The notes below the pieces were generated by a model. It saw only the letters and a program-made list of their open reading frames with translations. It had not been told where the DNA came from and ran no database searches. Both the position numbers and the translations under genes were made by a program. From Kiritimatiellia bacterium (lineage in GTDB: Bacteria; Verrucomicrobiota; Kiritimatiellia; CAIQIC01; Lenti-01), in contig JAQUJC010000028.1 in assembly GCA_028681135.1 (NCBI GenBank), forward strand, positions 1 through 40,211: DNA of 40,211 nucleotides, read 5' to 3'. Shown piece by piece: positions 1-7,328 of this stretch; positions within the stretch are counted from its first letter, which is position 1; every line of letters starts with the position of its first letter.

Positions 1-57
1 CCTTTTGGGCCCGGATTTTTCACCCCAGAGGCCACTGCGCGGCATGGCGGCACCAAC
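1..57 (+). repeat. 57-bp direct repeat, copy 1 (copy 2 at 321-377)
   Basis: Positions 1-57 match 321-377 with a single difference (C at 10, A at 330). The copies are exactly 320 bp apart and similarity stops abruptly after the second CACCAAC. Copy 1 begins at the window edge, so the true repeat may be longer to the left. The unit has no transposase, so it is a dispersed or duplicated non-coding element of unknown kind. Confidence 0.85.
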
Positions 58-181
58 AAGAGTAGACAACCACGAACCTGTCACGCCAACGGCGTGATGA
101 ACACCGATGGACACGGATGGGGAAAGATGGCGGAACGACGGGGTCAGCCCTTCACTTAACACTTTAGGGAGAGGCAACCTT

Positions 182-211
182 TCGTCCGGGGGGGGCGCCT
201 TGCCCGGACGA
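182..211. repeat. Hairpin TCGTCCGGG / CCCGGACGA
   Basis: Perfect 9-bp stem (182-190 and 203-211) around a 12-base loop that continues a run of eight G. No T tract follows on either strand, so it is more likely a REP-like element than an intrinsic terminator. Confidence 0.6.
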
Positions 212-320
212 CACGGAGGTCGTCCCTCCAGTTTGGAGCCCACCTCGGCTAAAAATGGACTCGATTGGGGCATTTTCATGGCGATTTTTGCATTTTTGGG
301 CGTTTTCGAGCCGTTTTTGG

Positions 321-377
321 CCTTTTGGGACCGGATTTTTCACCCCAGAGGCCACTGCGCGGCATGGCGGCACCAAC
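321..377 (+). repeat. 57-bp direct repeat, copy 2
   Basis: Second copy of the repeat at 1-57, one mismatch. It sits between an AT-richer run with long T stretches (approx. 270-325) and a patch mentioning 'catggataaaaac' that is not repeated. Confidence 0.85.
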
Positions 378-796
378 TATTCATCAACATGGATAAAAAC
401 GCCGTACCATAATGCAGCGTAGTTTGATATGGACAACCGCACAAAAAGTCAGTTTTCATCCATGTTGACCAAGGGCGCGACGATTCCAGCCCATCTGCTT
501 TGTTGCGCGGGGGGTTCGCAGTATGCCTATACGGCTTCACTCTCCCGACACTCTGGGAGAGGTCGGGACATCTGGGCCGGACTTGTCGCGTGAATAATCC
601 AGGTTAGCAGAAAAACAGGAAAATAAGATTTTGGAGGGACAGGCGGCCAGGGATAGGGAGCGAAAAAGCCAGAGATCAAGCTACGGATTTCGCGGATTTC
701 GCGGAAGGGAAATCCATATGACTGCCCATCCACCGGGCTTGTACCGGTGTGCTTAAGGTTGTTCAGCCATACTAGCTGCCCCGCCAACCTAACCAT

Positions 797-884
797 CCCC
801 GGGGCAAGCCCGGGGGATTTCCCCAATCCTGCACAATACTGTTAATTGCCACTCCGTTCGCCCTGCGTCCGGCTGGTGCCGGAC
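797..884. repeat. Two REP-like hairpins 70 bp apart
   Basis: CCCCGGG/CCCGGGG (797-803 with 809-815, loop gcaag) and GTCCGGC/GCCGGAC (867-873 with 878-884, loop tggt) are perfect 7-bp stems. Another hairpin, CACCGG/CCGGTG, lies at 731-749. None carries a T tract; they read as small palindromic repeats. Confidence 0.5.
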
Positions 885-983
885 TTGAGCTCGGCACTCA
901 GCTATTCTGTCTAAACTGGCTGCCCCCTTCCCTCCCCCTTTGCGTCTTCGCGTCTTTGCGTGAGACAGCTGTTTATTGAACAC

Positions 984-1003
984 GGGCAGGACGGAGCCTG
1001 CCC
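984..1003. repeat. Hairpin GGGCAGG / CCTGCCC
   Basis: Perfect 7-bp stem (984-990 with 997-1003), six-base loop acggag. It lies 143 bp ahead of glgP. It lacks a T tract and is probably a REP-like element. Confidence 0.5.
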
Positions 1004-1146
1004 CTCCAGAAATCTCATTCGCAAAATTCGCTTTATTCGTAGTTTCCCAGTTCCGATCTTGTTTCCTTGACCCCCGCCCCCGAGTTGGCCCACGATGTCC
1101 GAAACGGTTTACCCGTGTCTGAATTGTTGAATGAGGAGTCCCTGAT

Positions 1147-3648
1147 ATGAGCCCCGCTGCAAAAGATCATTCTGCCGCCGCCCCAGATGTCTCGACCAAT
1201 GGAGACAAGCGCAACACCGTCGAGGCCATCAAAGCCAGTTATCTCAACCACCTGAAGTATTCTCTGGCCAAGGACGAATTTTCTGCCACCGACCACGACC
1301 GATATTACGCGTTGGCGCTAGCCGTCCGCGACCGCCTGGTTGATGGTTGGATTCGCACCTCCGTGGCGTACCACAAAACCGGGGTCAAGCGCGCCTACTA
1401 TCTCTCGATGGAGTACCTCATGGGCCGCGCGATGGGCAACAACGTGATCAACCTGCAGATGGACAACCCCGTCAATGAGGCCATGGAAGACCTGGGACTG
1501 TCCTGGGATTTTTTGCGCGACATCGAGCGCGATGCTGGCCTGGGCAATGGGGGGTTGGGACGTTTGGCGGCCTGTTTTCTCGACTCCCTGGCCACCCTGC
1601 AACTACCGGGCTACGGCTATGGGGTGCGCTACGAGTACGGCATCTTCCGCCAGGAAATCAAGGACGGCTACCAGGTTGAAGATCCCGACCACTGGCTACG
1701 CTTTGGCAATGCCTGGGAACTCGAACGCCCCGAATCACAGTTCGAAGTCCATTTTGGCGGGCGGGTCGAAATGAAAGAGCGGCACGGCCATCTGCGAGCC
1801 CGCTGGGTCGACTATGAAACCGTGCTGGGCATTCCCTATGATTATCCCATTCCGGGTTATGGCAACAATACCGTCAATAACCTCCGGCTCTGGGCCGCCA
1901 AGTCCACCGAAGAATTCAATCTCACCTTCTTCAATACCGGCGACTACATGAAGGCCTACGAGACCAAGAATTTGACGGAGAACATCACCAAGGTTCTCTA
2001 TCCCAACGACAACATCGAACAGGGGCGTGAATTGCGCTTCAAGCAGCAGTATTTCTTTGTGGCCTGTTCGCTGCACGATATTGTGCGCCGCTTCAAGGCC
2101 GACGAAAATGGAATTCATGCCTTTCCTGACAAAATTGCGATTCAGCTCAACGACACGCATCCCGCGCTGGCCATTGCCGAGTTGATGCGGATTCTGCTCG
2201 ACGATGAACATCTCGAGTGGGATGACGCGTGGTCGATTGTTACCCGCACCTTTGGCTACACCAACCACACGCTGATGCCCGAAGCCCTGGAACGCTGGTC
2301 GGTACAGCTTTTCGAATCCATCCTGCCGCGCCACCTTCAGATCATCTACGAAATCAACCGCCGTTTTCTGCGCGAAATTGCGACACGGTATCCTGGCGAC
2401 AGCGACCGCATCGGGCGCATGTCCCTCATCCAGGAAGAGCCCTTCCGCGAGGTGCGCATGGCCTATCTCGCCGTCGTCGGCTCCCATTCCGTCAACGGGG
2501 TTGCTGCCCTGCACTCGGAGCTTCTCGAATCTACTCTCTTCAAGGACTTCTACGAACTCTGGCCCGAGAAATTCAATAACAAGACCAACGGCATCACCCC
2601 CCGCCGCTGGCTGCTGAAGGCCAACCCCGGACTCGCCGACCTCGTCACCGAGAAGATCGGTGCTGGCTGGATAACCGATCTACCCCAGCTCAAGCAGCTT
2701 GAAGCCTTTGCCGATGACCTTGAATTCCAGCAACGCGTCATGGCGATCAAACGCGAGAACAAGGCGAATTTGGCGGCTCTCATTCACGACCAGCTTGGTG
2801 TGCGGATCAACACTGATTCCATTTTTGATGTCCAGGTCAAGCGCCTGCACGAATACAAGCGCCAGCTTTTGAATGTCCTGGGCATCATTCATCAATACTT
2901 CGAGTTAAAGGCGAATCCGGACGCCCCGTTTGTCCCGCGCACCTATCTCTTTGCGGGCAAGGCCGCGCCGGGCTATTACCTGGCCAAGCTCATCATCAAG
3001 CTGATCAATGATGTCGCCTCCGTCATCAATCACGACCCGGCCATGTTCAACCGTCTGAATGTTGTATTTCTGCCCGACTATCGGGTCTCCCTCGCAGAAC
3101 GCATCATCCCGGCCGCGGATGTCTCCGAGCAGATTTCCACCGCCGGCACCGAAGCCAGCGGCACCGGCAACATGAAATTCCAGCTCAACGGGGCCTTGAC
3201 CATTGGCACCCTGGATGGTGCCAACATCGAAATCCGCCAAGAGGTCGGCGCTGACAACTTCTTCCTCTTTGGCAAAACCGTTGAGGAAGTTGATGCCACC
3301 TGGAAGGCCGGCTACAACCCCTGGGACATCTACCAGAACAATGCGTCCATCCGGCGCGTGCTCGATGCGATCAAGAACAACTTCTTCAACCTCGACCAAC
3401 CCGGGCTTTACCAGCCCATCTGGGACACCCTGCTGGTTCACGGCGACCGCTATCTCGTCCTCGACGAATTCGATGCCTATGTCAACTGCCAGGCTCACCT
3501 CGCGGAGGTCTTCGAGGATCAGGCCCGCTGGGCCAGGATGTGCATTCTCAATATTGCCAATTCCGGCAAGTTCAGCACCGACCGCACCATCGCCGAATAC
3601 GCGCAAGACATTTGGGACATCCACCCCTGCCCCATCAACGGCGACTAG
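1147..3648 (+). CDS. glgP: Glycogen/maltodextrin phosphorylase
   Basis: Releases glucose-1-phosphate from the non-reducing ends of cytoplasmic alpha-1,4-glucans using inorganic phosphate and pyridoxal phosphate. At 833 aa it has the normal length of GT35 phosphorylases. The signature around the PLP lysine, EASGTGNMKFQLNGAL, is at about residues 669-682, with the lysine at 677. The N-terminal LGNGGLGRLAACFLDSLATL stretch is also typical. The ATG at 1147 is preceded by GAGGAG at 1131-1136, about 10 bases away, which fixes the start. It stands alone: upstream is gene-free repeat DNA and downstream is a convergent polyamine operon, separated by an inverted-repeat element. No other glycogen gene is in the window, so its partner enzymes must be elsewhere. 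Confidence 0.97.
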   Translation: MSPAAKDHSAAAPDVSTNGDKRNTVEAIKASYLNHLKYSLAKDEFSATDHDRYYALALAVRDRLVDGWIRTSVAYHKTGVKRAYYLSMEYLMGRAMGNNVINLQMDNPVNEAMEDLGLSWDFLRDIERDAGLGNGGLGRLAACFLDSLATLQLPGYGYGVRYEYGIFRQEIKDGYQVEDPDHWLRFGNAWELERPESQFEVHFGGRVEMKERHGHLRARWVDYETVLGIPYDYPIPGYGNNTVNNLRLWAAKSTEEFNLTFFNTGDYMKAYETKNLTENITKVLYPNDNIEQGRELRFKQQYFFVACSLHDIVRRFKADENGIHAFPDKIAIQLNDTHPALAIAELMRILLDDEHLEWDDAWSIVTRTFGYTNHTLMPEALERWSVQLFESILPRHLQIIYEINRRFLREIATRYPGDSDRIGRMSLIQEEPFREVRMAYLAVVGSHSVNGVAALHSELLESTLFKDFYELWPEKFNNKTNGITPRRWLLKANPGLADLVTEKIGAGWITDLPQLKQLEAFADDLEFQQRVMAIKRENKANLAALIHDQLGVRINTDSIFDVQVKRLHEYKRQLLNVLGIIHQYFELKANPDAPFVPRTYLFAGKAAPGYYLAKLIIKLINDVASVINHDPAMFNRLNVVFLPDYRVSLAERIIPAADVSEQISTAGTEASGTGNMKFQLNGALTIGTLDGANIEIRQEVGADNFFLFGKTVEEVDATWKAGYNPWDIYQNNASIRRVLDAIKNNFFNLDQPGLYQPIWDTLLVHGDRYLVLDEFDAYVNCQAHLAEVFEDQARWARMCILNIANSGKFSTDRTIAEYAQDIWDIHPCPINGD

Positions 3649-3689
3649 CGTTTCGGCTGTTCTATAGCGGGTCTTGAAGATCAAGAAGT

Positions 3690-3790
3690 CCGGCTCGGCA
3701 GGGATCCACCACGGCGGACAGGCAGCCTCGCCCTACCCCAAACCGGAATTACACGCCGTTGGTAGGGCGAACCCTCCGGGTGAGCCGCGG
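3690..3790. repeat. Inverted-repeat intergenic element (CGCCCTACC / GGTAGGGCG)
   Basis: Between the convergent ends of glgP and the agmatinase gene. Arms CGCCCTACC (3729-3737) and GGTAGGGCG (3761-3769) are perfect inverted repeats; the right arm continues as GGTAGGGCGAACCCTCCGGG then TGAGCCGCGG (3761-3790). The same arm sequence recurs in the element at 13842-13990, so this is a dispersed family. It could serve as a bidirectional transcription barrier, but no T tract is present. Confidence 0.7.
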
Positions 3791-3794
3791 CTGT

Positions 3795-4601
3795 TTACAA
3801 TCGCGGCTTCTGCGCAGCGGCGCCCATCAGGGCATAGACCAGGCGTGCGGCAGTAAAATCCGGATAAGCCATACCGCTCAGGGGGGCTAATTCGACGACA
3901 TCGAACCCGACGACCGTCTTCCGGGCGGCGACGGTTTCGATGAGATTCAGGGCGTCATACCAGCCCAGTCCGCCGGGCACAGGCGTACCCGTGGCCGGCA
4001 TGATGGAGGGATCGAGTCCGTCGAGATCGAACGTAATGAACACATCTTGCGGGAAGGACTTCGGGATCCAATCGAGGGGCAGCTTGCCGGCCGCCATCGT
4101 ATCTGCGTCATAGGCCCAAATGGTCTCGGGGTTTGCGGCGCGGTAATCGCGTTCTTCCAGGCAGTAGGCGCGGGTGCCGAGTTGGACGATAGGAAAGCCC
4201 AACTCGTGAACGCGCCGCATGACGCAGGCGTGTGAATAGCGGGAGCCGTCGTAGGTGTCGCGCAGGTCAGCGTGGGCATCGATATGGATGAATCCGATGG
4301 TCTGCCCGGCGGCCCGGTAGGCGCGTGCCGCCGCCTGGGTCACCGTATGCTCGCCGCCGAGAACCGCCGGCACCGCGCCACACCCCAGCGCCTTGGCCAC
4401 CGCCGCCTCGATGGCATCCAGCCAGCGCTCCTCGATCGTCGCTGCGCCGGCACCGGGCATCACCATCGGTTGGGTATGGATGCCCCGATCGCCGGGACAA
4501 CCGCGGCCATCAAAATTCTCGAGCTGATCGGAGGCCTCCAGAATTGCCCGCGGCCCCTGGGCCGTGCCCGCGCCATAGGAGACCGTCGTCTCCATCGGCA
4601 C
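3795..4601 (-). CDS. speB: Agmatinase / ureohydrolase-family protein, N-terminus displaced by a poly-C tract
   Basis: Hydrolyses agmatine to putrescine and urea, the step after arginine decarboxylase. Metal-site motifs of the arginase/agmatinase fold are present: GGEHT, DAHADLRD with a following SHA, and FDLDGLDPS. The readable frame starts at a GTG (4601; protein begins VPMETTVSYGAG). Family-like residues continue upstream in the same frame to 4664 (SFLVSGYPNTPADQAAFHVI). Just before them is a run of 15 C on the coding strand (4665-4679) and then an ATGA in which the ATG (4683-4681) overlaps the upstream stop. With 15 C that ATG is one base out of frame; with 14 it would be in frame and give MTPPPPSFLVSG. 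Either the run is miscounted or it is a slippage switch. It is the last gene of the operon. Confidence 0.9.
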   Translation of the reverse strand: MPMETTVSYGAGTAQGPRAILEASDQLENFDGRGCPGDRGIHTQPMVMPGAGAATIEERWLDAIEAAVAKALGCGAVPAVLGGEHTVTQAAARAYRAAGQTIGFIHIDAHADLRDTYDGSRYSHACVMRRVHELGFPIVQLGTRAYCLEERDYRAANPETIWAYDADTMAAGKLPLDWIPKSFPQDVFITFDLDGLDPSIMPATGTPVPGGLGWYDALNLIETVAARKTVVGFDVVELAPLSGMAYPDFTAARLVYALMGAAAQKPRL

Positions 4602-4664
4602 GGGGATGACATGAAAAGCAGCCTGATCGGCAGGCGTGTTGGGATAGCCGCTGACGAGAAAGCT

Positions 4665-4679
4665 GGGGGGGGGGGGGGG
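4665..4679. promoter_or_regulatory. 15-base C tract (minus strand) at the start of the agmatinase gene
   Basis: A pure G15 on the plus strand, the longest homopolymer in the window. It lies directly after the ATGA that overlaps the end of the decarboxylase gene. Its length decides whether the coupled ATG is in frame with agmatinase (14 or 17 C: in frame; 15: out of frame). This is the classic layout of a translational phase-variation tract, but a sequencing or assembly length error gives the same picture. Confidence 0.6.
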
Positions 4680-5888
4680 TCATAGTCTTGAAATGAAATC
4701 GGCGTAATCGAACGCGCGGATCAATTTACTGTCGCCGGTGCCGTCGCGCAACCAGATAGACGGCAGACGGATGCCATTGAAGGTGGTGGTTTTGACCATG
4801 GTGTAGAGTGCCATATCTTCGAACACCAGGCGATCGCCAGGGCGCAGGGGCGTGGCGAACGAGTAGTCGCCGATGACATCCCCCGCGAGGCATGACGGGC
4901 CCGCCAGGCGCACCGTGAACGATTTTTCGCCGGGCACCCCCCCCCGGTCGGCGGCAGGACCGGGTTCGGCTGCGCCATCCCAGTCGGGATCGCGGAAGAC
5001 CCGCGGGCGGTAGGGCATTTCCAGAACGTCGGGCATGTGACACACGCACGACGCATCGAGAATTGCAATCTCCACGTCATTGCGCACCACGTCCAAAATG
5101 GTAGCGACCAGCGTTCCCGCATTAAGCACCCAGGCCTCGCCGGGCTCCAAATAGATGTCGGCCCGCGGATACCGCGTGCGGAATCCGTCGAGGGCCTCGC
5201 AGAGCCGGTCGATGTCGTAACCCGCGCGGGTGATATGATGCCCGCCGCCAAAATTGAACCACCGGACGTGTTCGAGCCACTCGCCGAAACGCGCCTCGAA
5301 AACGCTCAGCGTCCGCTCGAAGGCATCCGCATCCTGCTCGCACAGCGTGTGGAAATGCAGACCGGAGAGTCCGGCCAACTCCCCCCCCTCGATATCCGTG
5401 CGGCGGATACCCAGCCGCGAGCCAGGTGCACAGGGATCGTAGCGCGGCACGGCACCTTCGGAGTGCTCCGGATTCACCCGCAAACCGCAGGCCACCTCGG
5501 TGCCAGACTCCGCCAGCAGTGGCCGGAATTGCTGCCACTGGGCCAGCGAATTAAAGGTGATGTGGTTGATCAGCGGTTCGCGGCGCTGGCCCGCTTCGGC
5601 CTCGAGCCCCAGCAGCTCGCGCATGTCGTGCGCGGAGAACGCGGCGGCGTAGGCATGGGTCTCGCCGCCAAACACCTCATGGCCCAGACGGGCCTCATGC
5701 ACCGAACTCGCGCAGGTGCCATCAATCGTGTCGTTCAGCAGCGGAGCTGCCGCCGGCATCGAAAACGCTTTCAACGCCAGCAGCATCCGGCAACCCGTGC
5801 GACGTTTGACGTCCGCCAAGATTGCCGCGTTACGCCGGATAGCGGCGGCATCCACCACATAGGCGGGGGTGGAAATTCCAACCGTCAT
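4680..5888 (-). CDS. nspC: Carboxynorspermidine/carboxyspermidine decarboxylase
   Basis: PLP-dependent fold-III decarboxylase that removes CO2 from carboxyspermidine (or carboxynorspermidine) to yield spermidine (or norspermidine). The PLP lysine is in the LLALKAF motif (K40). Further family traits are the GLHFHTLCEQ segment, the FGGGHHI glycine-rich phosphate-binding stretch and the LEPGEAWV segment. At 402 aa it is of normal length for the family. The ATG at 5888 follows a run of nine C/G bases. Its stop overlaps the ATGA discussed for the agmatinase gene. Upstream, separated by 219 bp that contain a palindrome array, is the dehydrogenase that makes its substrate. The two enzymes side by side identify the alternative, S-adenosylmethionine-independent spermidine route. 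Confidence 0.93.
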   Translation of the reverse strand: MTVGISTPAYVVDAAAIRRNAAILADVKRRTGCRMLLALKAFSMPAAAPLLNDTIDGTCASSVHEARLGHEVFGGETHAYAAAFSAHDMRELLGLEAEAGQRREPLINHITFNSLAQWQQFRPLLAESGTEVACGLRVNPEHSEGAVPRYDPCAPGSRLGIRRTDIEGGELAGLSGLHFHTLCEQDADAFERTLSVFEARFGEWLEHVRWFNFGGGHHITRAGYDIDRLCEALDGFRTRYPRADIYLEPGEAWVLNAGTLVATILDVVRNDVEIAILDASCVCHMPDVLEMPYRPRVFRDPDWDGAAEPGPAADRGGVPGEKSFTVRLAGPSCLAGDVIGDYSFATPLRPGDRLVFEDMALYTMVKTTTFNGIRLPSIWLRDGTGDSKLIRAFDYADFISRL

Positions 5889-5990
5889 TCCCCCCCCCTC
5901 CCTCGCCCACCGCCCGCTCCCGCTGGGGATCGTTTTATAGAACGACCCCCTCCGTACAAAGAGTGTGGTGCCAAAAAAACCGGGATGGAT

Positions 5991-6062
5991 TTTTCCATGC
6001 TATGGAAAAAAATACGGCCCATTTTCCACGCTATGGAAACTTTTTTTCCACAGTGTGGAACT
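5991..6062. repeat. Phased palindrome array 1 (31-bp then 22-bp spacing)
   Basis: Three 19-bp palindromic units: TTTTCCATGCTATGGAAAA (5991-6009), TTTTCCACGCTATGGAAAC (6022-6040), and the symmetric type TTTTCCACAGTGTGGAAC-like unit (6044-6062). The CC of successive units is at 5995, 6026 and 6048, so the steps are exactly 31 and 22 bp. It sits between the dehydrogenase and decarboxylase genes of the polyamine operon, both on the minus strand. The 12-base and 3-base spacers do not match those of the other arrays. The pattern suggests a protein-binding array rather than an RNA hairpin. Confidence 0.85.
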
Positions 6063-6107
6063 CTTGGCCGGGGGTGACGAATATGGACAGAGCGGGCCAT
6101 GCCGGGA

Positions 6108-7307
6108 CTACTTCTCGCGTAAGACAGCCTTTTTCAGAACGCGCGCGGATAACCCGTGGCGTTCCAAGGCAGCCATGAAGGGATCGGGGTCGAACTGTTC
6201 CATATTGAAGACGCCTGTGCCGCTCCATTTGCCGGTCAGCATCATCATGGCGCCAACCATGGCGGGGACGCCGGTGGTATAGGAAATGGCCTGAGAGCCG
6301 ACTTCTTTGTAGCAAGTCGCGTGATCGCACACATTGTAGACATACACCGTTTGGGGCCGCCCCTTGGCATTGAGCCCCGACACCTGGCACCCGATGCAGG
6401 TCTGGCCGGTGGTTAACGGGCCCAGCGAGGCCGGGTCGGGCAACAGCTTTTTGAGAAATTTCAGCGGCACCACCGGGGTGCCCTGATAGTCCACCGGATC
6501 GATGCGGGTCATGCCCACATTTTCCAGCACGCGCAGGTGGGTCAGATAGGTCTCTGAAAAACTCATCCAAAAGCGGGCGCGCTTCAGCCCCGGGACATGA
6601 CGCACAATGGATTCCAGCTCTTCGTGATACATCAGGTAGATGGTCAGGTCGCCGAGATTCTCGGGCAGCCGGAAGGGGCGCGCGACCGAGAGGGGGGCCG
6701 TCTCCACCCAGCGGCCGTGTGAAAAATAGCGGCCGGGCGCCGTGACTTCGCGGATGTTGATTTCCGGATTAAAGTTGGTGGCAAATGGCTGACCATGACT
6801 GCCGGCATTGCAGTCGATGATGTCAAGCGTGTGCGGCTTAGGAATAAAATGTTTGCAAATCCACGTGGTGTAGACCGACGTCACGCCCGGATCAAACCCG
6901 GACCCGAGCAACGCCATGAGCCCGGCTTTTTTGAAACGGTCGTGATAGGCCCACTGCCACTTATATTCAAACTTAGCGACGTTCGGGGGCTCGTAGTTGG
7001 CGGTATCGAGATAGTTCACGCCGGCCTCGAGACAGGCCTCCATGATGTGCAAATCCTGGTAGGGCAACGCCACATTGATGACCAGATCGGGTTTGAATTT
7101 TTTCAACAGCTTGACGAGCTGCGGCACATTGTCGGCATCGACCTGCGCGGTCTGAATTGGCCGGGACAGGCGGGCCGCAATGGCGTCGCACTTGGCCTTG
7201 GTGCGACTGGCGAGCATGATCTTCGTGAACACCTCGGGCACCTGAGCGCACTTGTGCGCCACAACGCTGCCGACGCCCCCGGCGCCAATGATCAGTACCT
7301 TAGACAT
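6108..7307 (-). CDS. Carboxynorspermidine/carboxyspermidine dehydrogenase (saccharopine dehydrogenase family)
   Basis: Condenses putrescine (or diaminopropane) with aspartate semialdehyde and reduces the Schiff base with NADPH, giving carboxyspermidine. The N-terminus MSKVLIIGAGGVGSVVAHKC is a Rossmann nucleotide-binding loop (GAGGVG, residues 8-13). The body follows the saccharopine-reductase-like fold: LASRTKAKCD after strand 2, INVALPYQD, LDTANYEP, and LGSGFDPGVTSVY. At 399 aa it is the usual length. It begins 21 bp after the arginine decarboxylase stop, so the two are cotranscribed. Its neighbours, including the decarboxylase for its product, make this function much more likely than lysine metabolism. 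Confidence 0.92.
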   Translation of the reverse strand: MSKVLIIGAGGVGSVVAHKCAQVPEVFTKIMLASRTKAKCDAIAARLSRPIQTAQVDADNVPQLVKLLKKFKPDLVINVALPYQDLHIMEACLEAGVNYLDTANYEPPNVAKFEYKWQWAYHDRFKKAGLMALLGSGFDPGVTSVYTTWICKHFIPKPHTLDIIDCNAGSHGQPFATNFNPEINIREVTAPGRYFSHGRWVETAPLSVARPFRLPENLGDLTIYLMYHEELESIVRHVPGLKRARFWMSFSETYLTHLRVLENVGMTRIDPVDYQGTPVVPLKFLKKLLPDPASLGPLTTGQTCIGCQVSGLNAKGRPQTVYVYNVCDHATCYKEVGSQAISYTTGVPAMVGAMMMLTGKWSGTGVFNMEQFDPDPFMAALERHGLSARVLKKAVLREK

Positions 7308-7328
7308 GTCCGTTCTCCTTTTCGGGTT

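Larger units (their letters stand above)
1..1146. other. Gene-free stretch rich in hairpins and dispersed repeats
   Basis: I see no convincing gene here; the short open frames are low-complexity and lack family resemblance. Direct sequence content: a 57-bp direct repeat (1-57 and 321-377), and hairpins at 182-211, 540-561, 731-749, 797-815, 867-884 and 984-1003 with 6-9 bp stems and short loops. There are phrases of the kind scattered through intergenic DNA of large bacterial genomes: a CGGATTTCG tandem near 684-702 and a run alternating 'tttgcgtc' and 'ttcgcgtc' near 939-962. It looks like a graveyard of small repeat elements ahead of glgP. The glgP promoter should be in the last 150 bases, but I could not pick a convincing -35/-10 pair. 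Confidence 0.6.

Noticed and set aside
107-412. 101-aa frame in the repeat-rich left end
   Set aside because: Crosses a hairpin and one copy of the direct repeat; no recognisable domain.
5037-6077. 346-aa open frame on the plus strand opposite nspC
   Set aside because: Antisense to a clear enzyme gene; arginine/histidine-rich, no motif. It results from codon bias in GC-rich DNA.
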